Positions 47,739 to 59,600 of a stretch of 64,000 nt of DNA are shown here, one piece after another. A program made the position numbers and the translations under genes. Source of the DNA: Planococcus citri (Eukaryota; Arthropoda; Insecta; Hemiptera; Pseudococcidae); the NCBI RefSeq assembly GCF_950023065.1, contig NC_088678.1, positions 28,138,580 through 28,202,579 on the forward strand, given 5' to 3'. A model generated the notes under the pieces. That model was not told the DNA's origin, made no database searches, and saw only the letters and a list, made by a program, of their open reading frames with translations. Each line of letters starts with the position of its first letter. Positions within the stretch are counted from its first letter, which is position 1.

Positions 47739-47951
47739 AATTGTTTATGCTTTGTTTTGTAAATATGTGCTTTTATTCTTCTAATTATAACGTTTTGACA
47801 GACGGCTGCATTCGAGTAAATTATTTTAGCCAATTTTTTGTTGTGCAACGTTCTCGTCGAACTCGAATGACTAGTATATTTCACTGGAATCGAACTCAGG
47901 GTTGTGATTTCTTAACATTATTAAGCTACGATGTTCAAATTCTTCGGAACA

Positions 47952-48101
47952 GATAAGATTTCTTCGTCTATTCTCTCAACTCAATTTTTACGTTTTCATC
48001 TTGAGAGGTCTGAAATCATTAGTCCTGATAAGATTTCTTCGTCTATTCACTCAACTCAATTTTTACGTTTTCATCTTGAGAGGTCTAAAATCAGAAGTCC
48101 T
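47952..48101. repeat. 75-bp tandem duplication downstream of RpL24
   Basis: GATAAGATTTCTTCGTCTAT, then CTCAACTCAATTTTTACG, occurs at 47952 and again at 48027, with about 95% identity over 75 bp. It is non-coding, between the convergent RpL24 and CHMP2A genes. The remainder of 47739-48493 is 3' UTR or intergenic DNA. Confidence 0.85.
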
Positions 48102-48493
48102 GCAAAAATTTTTCATCCGAATTGACGAAATATTAAAATAAAATGTTTATTAGGTAGTGCTTAACAATGCAATCATGATGATCAAAATTAAATAGGAATA
48201 ATTGGGTAATTCTTGAAGCTCACTCCGTAATATATATACACAGGCATATAAAATGTACAAGACTTATAAAAATAGTTCTACATTACATCGTTCTATTTTT
48301 ACAAAATTAAAAAAATAAACACATTATTGTTTTGATACAAATTCTGCTTTTTATAAACTCAACATCAAGCATTATGAACTTTCAATCTAAATGTTTAAAT
48401 GTTTCACTCTCGATTTCTATTTTTTTGAGTCAAAGCTTCGACGGGTAACATGAAACTTAAAATACTGTGAAAATTAAAATGACATAAGCGTAA

Positions 48494-49394
48494 TTATTCC
48501 CGACGTAAATTATCCAGCCTAGCTTGCAGGTCAGCGTCGGCATCGGATAATCCCCCATTGGCATTAGCAGCAGCAGGTACAGCCGATTTATTCGTACTGG
48601 CCAACGATGCTGAAGCAGGATTTAATTCGGCGAGTTGATCGTTCAATTGAAGACCTAATTCGTCCAGTACTTGTGACACAATTTGGTCGCTGAAAAATTG
48701 AAAAAAAAATCAGAATCTGTGTTTTAAAAACACACACATTAGAAAACGAATATTACTAACCTTTCTTCTTCGTCGGCTTCATCTTCCATAGCGTCATCAA
48801 TAGCATCATTCATAATTTCTTCTTTCATATCCATAACGTCCGACTGTTTCTCGAATTCTTGTAAAATACGTTGTATTTGTGGCAGATTCATTTGCCTACG
48901 TAATTCAAAACCCATTTACAAAACTTGAATAGGTAATTATTTATTACAATGCGGTAAACTTGTGAAATTTACCTATTCATATTCTGCATAGCTTTAGTGA
49001 CACCTCGCATAGCTCCTGCCATAGCATTTTGAGATCTCAACGTTTGAATTTTTAAACTAACGCCCTGAATGTTGGCTTTCATCAACATGAATTTCTTCTG
49101 GTATCTTCTCGTTCGAACTAAATCTTTGGCCAGTATTTTAACCGATTCCTAAACATATAACATATGAATTTAGTCGAAGAAAATCTCACTAAGAAACATG
49201 AGAAAATACCAAATTCTCACCATCTGTCCTTCTTTGGCCATTTTCTTGATATCAGTTATCAATTTCTTTTCTTGTTGCTCCATGTGTGCTTTCTCTCGAT
49301 CCAAATCTCTCATAGCTTTATTCAAGACCCTCTGATTTTTCTTCAGCATCTCTTCCGGCGTCATACGACGGCCAAATAACCATTCTAAAGGCAT
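48494..49394 (-). CDS. CHMP2A: CHMP2A / Vps2, ESCRT-III subunit
   Basis: CHMP2A is a core ESCRT-III protein that polymerises on membranes for multivesicular-body budding, cytokinetic abscission and membrane repair, and recruits Vps4. Four in-phase exons in transcription order: 49394-49221, 49148-48973, 48895-48761, 48689-48494 (681 nt, 226 aa; human 222). The N-terminus has the amphipathic start and basic helix hairpin: MPLEWLFGRRMTPEEMLKKN, then KKLITDIKKMAKEGQM (~43-58). LAKDLVRTRRYQKKF and SLKIQTLRSQNAMAGAMRGV continue the Snf7 core. MDMKEEIMNDAIDDAM precedes the acidic linker, and SQVLDELGLQLNDQLAEL follows. The end ADLQARLDNLRRE is a MIM1 motif for Vps4 MIT binding. There is an Ala/Ser-rich insertion near 190-205. 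Confidence 0.96.
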
Positions 49395-50696
49395 TTTGCT
49401 GTGTGAAAATTGACGATGACTAGTAACGGTACTTAGACACTGGAATTAGACGTAACACGAAAGCCGCAGAGTAAACAATGCACAAAATGTTGAACAAGGT
49501 AATAGTGAATGCTAATTTGAGTTCAGACAGGTTGAATGAAGCAATTTTCGAACAATTTTAATGAAAATTATGAAAATTTCGAACAACGAAAATTATCAAT
49601 CACCATCTCGAATAAAAAATAAACAGAGTTGAGTCATGATATCATCGTCTTTCTTTTGCGATGTAAACAAGTCAACTATATTTTTTAGGTGAATTTCCCT
49701 ACGTTTACTATTTGTTTTTGTAACTCATAACTTCCAGATCCAGATTTTTTTTTTGAAATTATTGAACTTCAGTAAAGCTTCAGCAAGTTTTCATAGCGTT
49801 GAAGCCATCGTTTTGATGAACAACTGAAATATTTCCAAAAAATCCATCCGCCCACGCCCAGCCACCCTCTCCTCTCCCTATCATGCAATTTTCTTGTTTC
49901 TTTCAGCGTGAATCTTTGGCCAAAAACTAGTAAACTACTTTGATCATCATTTGTATTATATTATCTAAATCCAAGTAAAGTAAATCTGATTTTAAAGTTT
50001 CACAATTATGCGCCTGGTACCTAAACCTACCTCCTAGTCCCAGTTGAGCTAACTAGCTCTAAAATTCTTAATTCACAAACCGTCACTCCGTCAGTATCAT
50101 TCTACAAATCGCTTCGCGAATGATTACTAGATAGGTAGGTAACTATGAACAAACTTATGAAGTGCGAGTGCCAGTGTACAAGTAAAAATCATGAATTGAA
50201 AAAACAAAAAAACAAAAAACTCATAAAACAATAATCACAAAAATATATTTCATAAAGCCATTCATATATAATCAACACTATATTACAGAATAATAACACA
50301 TAATTTATAAAAACATGTACCTTCTCATATGTACCATAAGAGAACGTATGAATAAGCACTTGGAATTCACATTGTATTTTTTTTTCTCCACTCTAAAAAA
50401 TACAGTCATCGTAACATATAGGTACATTTAAGTATTCGATTCAACGACTATAAATTAGAAAACAATTTTATTGTTTATTCAACGAAACAAAGCGCTATAT
50501 TAAGAAGATTTTTTCCAATTCCAACGACGACGTAACAACTAAAAATATACATAAATGCTGAGTTCGACGGAAGAATGGGGTTATTGAAAATTACAATTAT
50601 TTTCTTCAGCGATTAAACTTTATCGTACGTATATGAATAATATAAATAATTTCACAGCCATCAGATTGGTGGAATTTTGTCTTGAGCTTTCATAAG
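49395..50696. other. Intergenic: CHMP2A promoter and ETS-gene 3' UTR
   Basis: This lies between two minus-strand genes. It should contain the CHMP2A 5' end near 49.4-49.6 kb and the ETS gene's 3' UTR below 50.7 kb. No exon, RNA gene or clear element was recognised. Confidence 0.4.
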
Positions 50697-53600
50697 TTAC
50701 AGCTGAAAGTTAGGATTATTTGTACGCCAACCGGTCGCTTTGGGGCCAAATTTATATACAAGACGTCTACCTTCTACCGGCAGTAATACTTCGCTTTTGT
50801 AATAATACCTAAAGAAAAATATAAATTTATCATTATTAATCATTCTTTTTTCAATAAATTCACTCGAATACCTACATTTTAAAAAAATAATAATTTACCT
50901 CATTGCTCGACTAAACTTTTCATAATTCATGTTCGCGTTTCCTTTAATAGATCCCCAAAGTTTGGCAACTTTATCACTTTCAACGAATCTAAATTTACCT
51001 TCTTCGTAATTATCCCAGCAAATATACTTGGGGCAATATTTTTCACTAAGTAATAAGTCTCTTATGAATTCCCATAGTCTACCCAATCGTTGTTCTGAAA
51101 AGTTAACGCCTACACTTTAGATACTTGTGTACCACGACGAAAGGTTATTAACACCGGAAGTAACTCTTAACCCTTTTTATATGTACCTGACTGTTTTCTA
51201 CGTTTAGCTCCTTTAGGCCTTCCGGGTTTTTTCTTCTCGGTAATACTTTCTTCTTCTTTAGGTTTAACGAAATTTTCACCTGAAAAATAATTCAATGTGT
51301 TTTTCAGTTCTCTAGGCCTATAATGCCTACCTATGTTGCTGGAATAGAATCCATTAGGGAGTAAAAAAAAAAAACGTACTTATGCAGGTCGGTAAATTTA
51401 ACTGGTTTTCTGAAAGCATTAATGAAACAACATCACTTGGAACATCTTTATAGTCAGATTGAACAGGTAGAACTGTGAAGTAAAAAAAAAGTTAAGTAGA
51501 TAGGTACAATTTCAAAATGTTTTTTTTTTTTTTTATAGTAAAATTTGTTTAATTTTACTTACGTTGGTATAAATTAGAAACAGAGCTTCCAGTTCTCAAG
51601 TACGTTTGTAGTTTATCGTACAAGAATGAGCCAAAGGTTGAGCTACAGGTTAAAAAATCTGACAAAGTCATCGAAGATAAAGCTAATCCGTCTATAGTTC
51701 TGAAATTCTCAAACAGCACGTTTCTTTCTGGATCAATACCAAATGGAATCAACGTGTATTTCAACCATTGCATTACATCCAGACAGGTCCATTGCTTCAC
51801 TGGAATCTCTTCCCAACCTTTAACTGTTGAACTATCTGTAATCGAAATTTTTTTATGAAAAAAGTGAGCATAACGTTGACTCAACATGTTGAAATTAGAG
51901 TACATATTAATGTAAAGTAAATTTTAGCTTTGCTTAGGTGAAATTTTGCGAATTTCAACATTTAAAAATTTACTGAAGGCTTCAGAACTGCTCAAAACGG
52001 TTTGAAATCGTTTCCATTCAATTCGGAGAGTCGAAAATAGGCTACATATACCAAATTTCAGCTTTCTAGGACAACTTGGTAAAATTTTGTGTTTTTTTCA
52101 CTATTATAGGTCCAGATTTAATTTTTAAAATTCGCCACATATCGGGAAATGCACTTCAGTTCCTGAAATTTTGGCAGAAATAAAATCTCTACTTGACCCC
52201 AAGTGGCCACTTTAGAGTAAGTGCCACCTGCCACGTACATGTGAGCACTTGACTTTACATATGGATTTAAAAATATATATAAAATAAAAAACATTGTTTT
52301 TTTGAAACTAACCACTGGCTGCATCGGGTGAAGATGCACCTTCATCGTATTGTTCATTGGGACAATCTTGATCTTTGTTTTCACAATAAAACTGAGATAC
52401 TTTGGTAGCCGATGCGTTTGTCGTTGAGTTTGATATGAATGAACCCTCATCCAAGGATGTTAAAGCTTGAATGAAACTTGGTATATCCTCATCCCACATC
52501 TGTAAAACAAAAAATTAAATAATCCAATGAGATAGGTAAGCTAAAAAAGCTGAAAAACACAGTTGAATTTTCAGTTTATCATAATTTTTGATAATTATAG
52601 AAGATAAGTATTCAGGAAAAGTAAGTAGGTATCCTAAAATTAGATATTATCATTCGAACAGTCAAATTTGCTAATGATTTTTTTTCTCGCAAAATTAAAT
52701 ATTTATTTTTTTTTACGTCATTCGATTAGAATACTCAGTTTGAAAATCAAACGTAAATATTTTCATATTCGATAAAATATAATATTTTTCTTCGATTATT
52801 CACCCGCGAAACCCACACATCGAGACTTTTCTTATCTTTATTCAAGCTTTTATAAATACACACACGCCCATTATCATAGTCTACGTTTATCTGATACTTT
52901 CAAAAAAAAAAAAAAAAAAAAAAAAAAGCTTCTCACACATCAACATCAGAGATACCCAAACCACCAGGGCAGGAAAATAAATACTCATATTCGGATGAAA
53001 TCCCACGCAGGTAGGAATATTTGCAAAAGGTCAACGTAACGATGAAATCACGTTTTATGTATATGTAGATAGGGTACAATGTACAAAGAGACACGAAAGA
53101 GGAAAAAAAGGCTCATTTTTCAATCCTTTTTTCGTGGAAAATTTCATCAAAGTTGGCGAATACGTTAATTCGCATATGTTATAGTTCCCAAGCGATGTTC
53201 GTTTTTGTGTACAACAAATCCAATCGATACACGGTTGAGAGATGAAAAAAAAAGCTCTCTTTTTTGTATAGGTAGGCTATTCTTTTGATAAATTTAGTTC
53301 AGCTAATGCTGCGTATAAAATATCTATGTATACCTACTATACAGAGGAACCAATTATACAGACAGGTGAACTACCTATGAACGATTACGCCACATAATAC
53401 ACAGACACGCATCGTGTACCTATGTAAAGTCGAATATGTATATCGAGCCAATTGTCAATATTTTTCGAGTGTTTTGAATGCTTTCGTATAGTGTATATGT
53501 CTGCTTTGTTCGAGTATTTCTACGTATACGAAATGAATCGATAATTAAAATATAGCTTATCATTTTGGGTGGCAAGTTAAATGACACATGAGTGGCATTG

Positions 53601-56600
53601 AAGATTAAACTTAAGACCCTTCGAGAATTTTAGATTTATGTTCGAAATAAATTCGAGCTGAAGTGACGTTTTTACTTATAATAAATAATATTGACCTAAA
53701 TTTCACTAGTATTATTTTCCATGTACGCGTACATTTTATCTTTGAACAATGTCGAGTTGTTTTCGTTCTCGTCGTCGCCGAGTCGATACCGAAAATTTTT
53801 TTCTTCGTTTTGGGACTCAGTTTGTGGAAAGTTGGACGATGTTTTTTTTCATTTCCCCCGTTTTTTTTTCTCGAGGCATACGACACACAAAACGGCACAC
53901 AACGACACTCCAAAATACTAAATACGGAAGTTGAAAAGTTTTTTGAAATGTTTCAGACTTTTTTTTTCTCAGTATTTCAAAGTTGTTGCAATGTCATATA
54001 AGGCTTAGGCTATAGAAAAGACTATGTAGTAGGATGATGGGTATGAGATTTTGTAGATAAAGTACTGCAATGTATGTAGGTAGGTATTCGACAAGTTGAT
54101 CGAATAGTGTAAAGATTTTATCGAAGATCGAACCTATAGATAATCTTAGATGCGGATCGAAGATTACGAAAAATATCGAAAATTTATTAATTACTTAATC
54201 GTCATTTATTACAAATTAATTCGTAAAAGTTATTTTTCAGAATTAAATTTGGAAGTATTCGAGTGATGAAAATTGAAGCTACGAGTATATGTGCAGGCTA
54301 TATAGAAACTTGATCTTGACGATTTTACGACTTACGAGTGCTTTTTTACGAGCCAGTGATGAGAAAATTTTGAATTTCTCCCCTATTCTGTTATTTCTAC
54401 ACCTTTATTTTGGTTCATTTTTAAATAAGTTCAGCAGTTTTTAATACTTCGTGGGATTTTGTATTTTGTAATTTTGCAAAATAATTTGAAAATTCGGTGG
54501 ACTAATAGGTATAGACCCATCAATTTTTAAGCTACAATTAGGCCTACTCTTATTTTTAGGGATGTTAATTAGGTATAGTTAATTGCAGAAGGGAGGGGTC
54601 TGTTTTCAGAAATTTGTATCAACACTGTTTTTAGTGAGTAATTTGATGGATTTTTGAACATTGTGTAGGTTGAAGGTTTATTGAAGTTTATGATTTTCAG
54701 AAATTTCAGAATACATGAGAAAGAAATTTGGTTCCAAGGAAAGGGTACAGAGAAGGGAGAAGGGAGTACAGCGAAAATATTTTTTTTTTATATTTCTGAG
54801 ATTATGCATTGATTGATTTCATTGTCATCATTGAACTTTGACCTGGTGAGCTGTTCAGCTAGTCTGGAAAACTGTAGAAGAATTGCTTGCCGAAATGTAT
54901 GTATCATCAAGTTTTTTCTTTGGTCTTCCTCTGCTCCTCCTGCCAGTTGGAGTGTATTCGTTGACTTTTCGAGGTGACCGTTCATCAGGCATTCTATCAA
55001 CGTGTTTTCGCCATTTCTTTCTGTAATCTTTCACTGGACCTAATGATTGTCTCTGCTCCTAGCACCTTCAGGATGTCTTCGTTCCTTTTCCTATCTCATC
55101 TCATATATCCTGCCATGGCTCGCATGAATCTCATTTCCGCTGCGGGTACTCTGCTTTTTATATCCTTTCTCATTGTCCATTTTTCACTTTCATACAGCAG
55201 CATTGACAAGAAATGTTGCAGGAAACCCTAAACAAACTGCAGACTTACTATGTGGATAATGCCCTCAGACCAAACCCATCCAAAACTCAAGTGTGTAGCT
55301 TCCACCTGAAAAATGCAAAGGCAAAATGTACACTGAAGCTGGTGTGGGGAGGAGTGCAGCTAGAAAACTGTGAAAATCCCAAGTACCTAGGCATCACACT
55401 AGATCGAACCCTCACATATAAGAGACACTGTGAGAACACAAAAATGAAGGTGGAAGCAAGAAACAACCTACTGAGGAAACTGGTATCAACTAGATGGGGA
55501 GCAAAGCCAAAGACACTGAGGACAACAGCCATGGCACTGTGTTACTCTACAGCAGAGTATGGATGTGCTGCCTGGGGGCGATCAGCACATGTTAAGAAGA
55601 TTGACGTTGCTCTCAACAACACCATGAGAATTGTGTCTGGCTGCCTAAGACCAACCAGTGTCAAACACCTACCAAGAATATGTGGCATTGCACCCCCTGG
55701 GATAAGACGGTGTGTGGCTGCGGATGTAGAGAGGACAAAAAAAGAACAAGACCCCCGCCATGTCATGTTCAACCAGAAGGAGGTGACCCCAAGGCTGAAG
55801 TCAAGGAGGAGTTTCATGAAGGAGACCCATGAGATGAAAGTGGATCCAGTGGAGGAGAGAGAGAAAAGATGGTCGGACCTGGAAAAGACTACATGTTACG
55901 AGAACCTGGCAAATGGACACGAATTGCCATATGTAGAGTGGCTCACACTGAACCGGATCCGAGCCGGATGCACCCGGACAGCAGTAAACCTTACTAGATG
56001 GGGCATTCAGGACGATGTGAAGTGTCCGGATTGCGGACAAAAACAAACTGACGACCACCTCCTCGTATGTGGCACAGGCACTGCATACACTAGAGAGGAG
56101 TTGTGGGGAGAAATGAACAATCGCACAGAAGGCCTGGTGCAGAGATGGAAGGGGAGAATTTAAAGAGATCTGAATGTCCCGGACACGAGAAGAAGAAGAA
56201 GAAGGTCTTGCCAGTGTATTGTAGATTCTTATTCAAGTTTCGGCTCTGACTTTTCTTGGAGGAATGGCTCAGTTTATCGCTCCACTTACTCTCAGGAATT
56301 GATTGATCTTAAGTTGTGCGTCGACTTCTCCTTCATATGATAGCTCACATCCGAGATATTTAAAGCTTTTAACTTGTTCCCCTCGCAGTCCATTTACAAT
56401 GATTTTACTTTCTTCTCGAAGGCCATTACTTTTGTTTTTGACAACGAGATTCTCATTCAGTATTTATCAGCTATTTTCTGAAGGTTGTGCATCGCTCTCT
56501 TCAAGTCATATTTGTTGTCAGCAAAGACCACCTGATCATCAGCAAATAGCAGGGTATTGACATGGGTGTCATTGATGTCTAGCCCTTTTGGCTTGGTTTT

Positions 56601-59600
56601 TGGCCATTCTTCAATAATGTCGTTGAAGTAGGAACGAACAAACGAATTTATTTATTTGCATCAGTATACATTATACAATTTATAAGATATCCCCCCAATG
56701 CGCAATTGCGCGAGCGAGGGGGGCCTCCTGCAAGAGTAAACATCAAAAGTACCTACACCTTACAGTTTTACACCATTTTTAAAGACATACACAGTGAAAT
56801 AACCAAAGGACCCTACATATTCTTGGCAAAGAGAGAAATACAAGGGGGAAAAAACAGATATACAATGAACACTACCCAGCAGTCTGTAAAGAGTTTTCAC
56901 CCTCCAACAGCCACCGGATAAGTGCCAGCCGAGAGCCCAAGCCTCTACTCATTACTGCATTGAACAGCCTTGGTAAACACTCAGGAGCCTGAGCACTGGA
57001 TCTGTCTCGTCGGTACCTAGGTATGGGAGCAATAGAGTTATCAATTTTCCGTCCTCTCTCCTTAACATACATTTTAAATTTGGACCTGTTCCTCTGCACA
57101 TAATCAATAGCTTGGACTTGATAGAGCTTTTGAATAGGCAGTTAGATGTTGAACAGACTACATGACATTGGGCATCCATGTCTTACTCCTCTTCCTATCT
57201 TCTTTACTTCCGACATGTTTCCAGATCTTACTCTTATTACATTATCTGTGTATATTTCTTCAATTAAGCATACTATTTGTTCGTTCACATCGATTTTCCT
57301 CCGGATTTCAAACAACTTCTTCCTTCGCACTTGATTGTACGTCTTCTCCTGATCAACAAAGCAAGTGTGGGTTTCTAGGTTATATTCTTGTCTCTTCTCC
57401 ATCAGCAGCTTTGTTGCATATACCCCATCTATGCATGATCTTCCCTTTCAAGATCCATTTTGGCATTCTAATATTATTGGCTCCGCATGGCTCTTGATTC
57501 TTCTCGCTAGCATCGTTGCAAGTATTTTGTAAGCAGCATTTAGCAGGCTAATTCCACAGTAGTTTCCTGGGTCATTTTGGTCTCCTTTTTTGAAAATGGG
57601 TATTACAATAATTTGAAGGGCTAATTGTGAAAGTCGCCTTAGTCAGCAGTGATTTTTGTACAAATCAATGAAAATTGAAAACGTTGTTGTCCTGCTTCAG
57701 TGATAATGTAAAAACTTCATGGTCAAGTATTAAAAAAACATCTTCAACTATCCCAGAATGCATTATACAATACTCATTTTTCCCTTTAAAATTGATGAAA
57801 TATGAAAAAAAAAAATATGTTTAAAGTTGTGTGAACAAAAAAATGACTAAGGCGACTTTCACAATTAGCCCTTCAATTGCAGTATGGAAGTCTTCGGGTA
57901 TGGTAGCACCTGATAGTATTTTATTGTAGAAAGCTAGCAGTCTCTTCTTAACGTCATCATTCCAACAATGTATGAGTTCAATTAAAACTTTGCATAAAAC
58001 ATTTCAACCAGGTGAATTTACTCCCCCCTCCCTCCTTTGAGAGTTCACCATAGAGATTTCATAAAGAAATTTATCAGTCACAAAGTTCACCTGTTCGCCA
58101 TTAAAATTGAAAAGATTTAGAATCTTTTTGAGCCTGACAAGGCTACTCGTGTTCGTCGCCTTCACCTGCCGCAGCAATCGTATTTGATCCAAAGTCATAC
58201 CTTCTTTAACCCCCCCCCCTTACATTTGAGCTGTTCTATAACATCAAGGGATCTTCACATTCGAAGTCCTAGAAATTTTTATAGTTGCCAAAATAAGGGC
58301 TAGGTATTCATGTCAATTGGTCTTAAAACTCTGAATGATGTTTTTTTCAGACCTAGGTAGGTATTTCAATTTTTCAACAATTTTGTTGGTAATTCATGAA
58401 CAATTTTTTTTAATTTATTGGACCGCATTTAGTTTTTCAAAGTTTTAAATTTTTGAAACCCACTTTCAATGAGAATACCTCTATCTAAGTAACCGAAAAA
58501 AAATTTTAACGATCAATGATTTTTTTAAATTTAATTGGGAGCCACAATTTTTAAAAAAGAATTGAATATCTGGTCATATTTTGATTTTTTGATTGTTATA
58601 CTTCTTGATTAGGTAAATCAGTGAGCCTCAAAACCTTGGATAAAAAATTGAAATATGTACATACGACTCACAAGGAAAGACTCAAAGAAATTGAAGAAGA
58701 TTCAAAATACCCAATCTGGCCAAATTTCAGTTCTTCAATTTAATTTTTGGCAAATTTTTGAAAATTTAAATTTAAAGCTCCTGGTCTCGTTCCCATGAAA
58801 AAAATCAACATTTTTTCAAATTGAGATAGAATATTGAGATGAAATTTGGCTTTATACCTTATTTTTGATTCTTGAAATTGAGGTCATCGTCTTTTTGAGC
58901 TGTTCTGGGCCTTCTGCCAATTTTTGAAATTTTAGTACCTATACCTATATGAGTTTTCATACAGGTATTGAATTTCATTTTGATCCTTTTGGTGGCAATT
59001 TATTCAAAACTACAAAACCAAAAATCCATTGAAGGTTTCAGAGAATCTCAAAACTACCAAAATCGTTTTGGGAAATCGAAAATGGGGTATAAATAGAATT
59101 ACATTCGTGAATGGTAAATTTTTCCTTTTTTTTTCAAAAAAATCGTGGCAGAAAATTTGGGATTCGAACCAGCAAGAACAGATTTTGAAAAAACTTGTAC
59201 CTGAATTTCTGAATTTATCGAAACGATCTTAAAGACGATATTACCGAGATTATAGATTCATGAATTTCATTTTCACCCTTTTCCTGGAAAATCCAAAAAT
59301 TCGCTGGAGGCTCCAAAACTGATCAAAACCAGCACAAATCGATTTAAGATGTTGAAAATATGAGTATGAACCAAATTTCAACTTTCTACCTAAATCTGAA
59401 TACATTTTTAATTTTAAAAAAAAGGATTTTGGAATTTTAAAAAATTCCCCAAAAATTGAAAAATGGAAATTCAGTCTCTGAAATTATTGGTCAGGTAGGT
59501 AAAAATGTGAGAGGTGACAACTTTTGAAAATGGGATGGCTGTTTTGCCAAAATCTGGAGGAAGAAAAGAAGGGAGATCACTACGTTTGCTGTGATGAAAT

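Larger units (their letters stand above)
54785..58015 (-). pseudogene. RTE-type LINE reverse transcriptase relic, interrupted three times
   Basis: The minus-strand pieces read in order as one RTE-like ORF: ~58015-57875 (RLLAFYNKILSGATIPEDFH-like), 57613-57145 (IPIFKKGDQNDPGNY, CFVDQEKTYNQVRRK, GVRHGCPMSCSLFNI), 56630-56204 (YFNDIIEEWPKTK, LLFADDQVVFADN with the catalytic FADD box, then IRIYNTLARP), and 55205-54785 (LLYESEKWTMRKDIKSR, then YRKKWRKHVDRMPDERS-like). The pieces are separated by a MITE, a LINE 3' end and a plus-strand LINE. A stop in the QNG.KGRSC segment and a stop/frameshift in the last piece show it was already decaying. The endonuclease half is absent. It lies inside the ETS gene's first intron, in the same orientation as the gene. 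Confidence 0.8.

Noticed and set aside
47401..47784. A 127-codon ORF over RpL24
   Set aside because: It reads through RpL24 exons and introns in a mixture of frames. The spliced RpL24 model explains the region.
53663..54001. Cluster of overlapping ORFs in three frames within the ETS intron
   Set aside because: Low-complexity T-rich translation, with no conserved domain and no in-phase splice sites linking to the ETS exons.
55213..56163. A 316-codon ORF that could be taken for a host gene
   Set aside because: It is the C-terminal part of a LINE reverse transcriptase ORF, inserted in another LINE.
59156..59171. GGTTCGAATCCC on the minus strand, a tRNA T-loop look-alike
   Set aside because: The flanking bases do not form a T stem (GCTGG against CCCAA) and no anticodon or acceptor stem follows.
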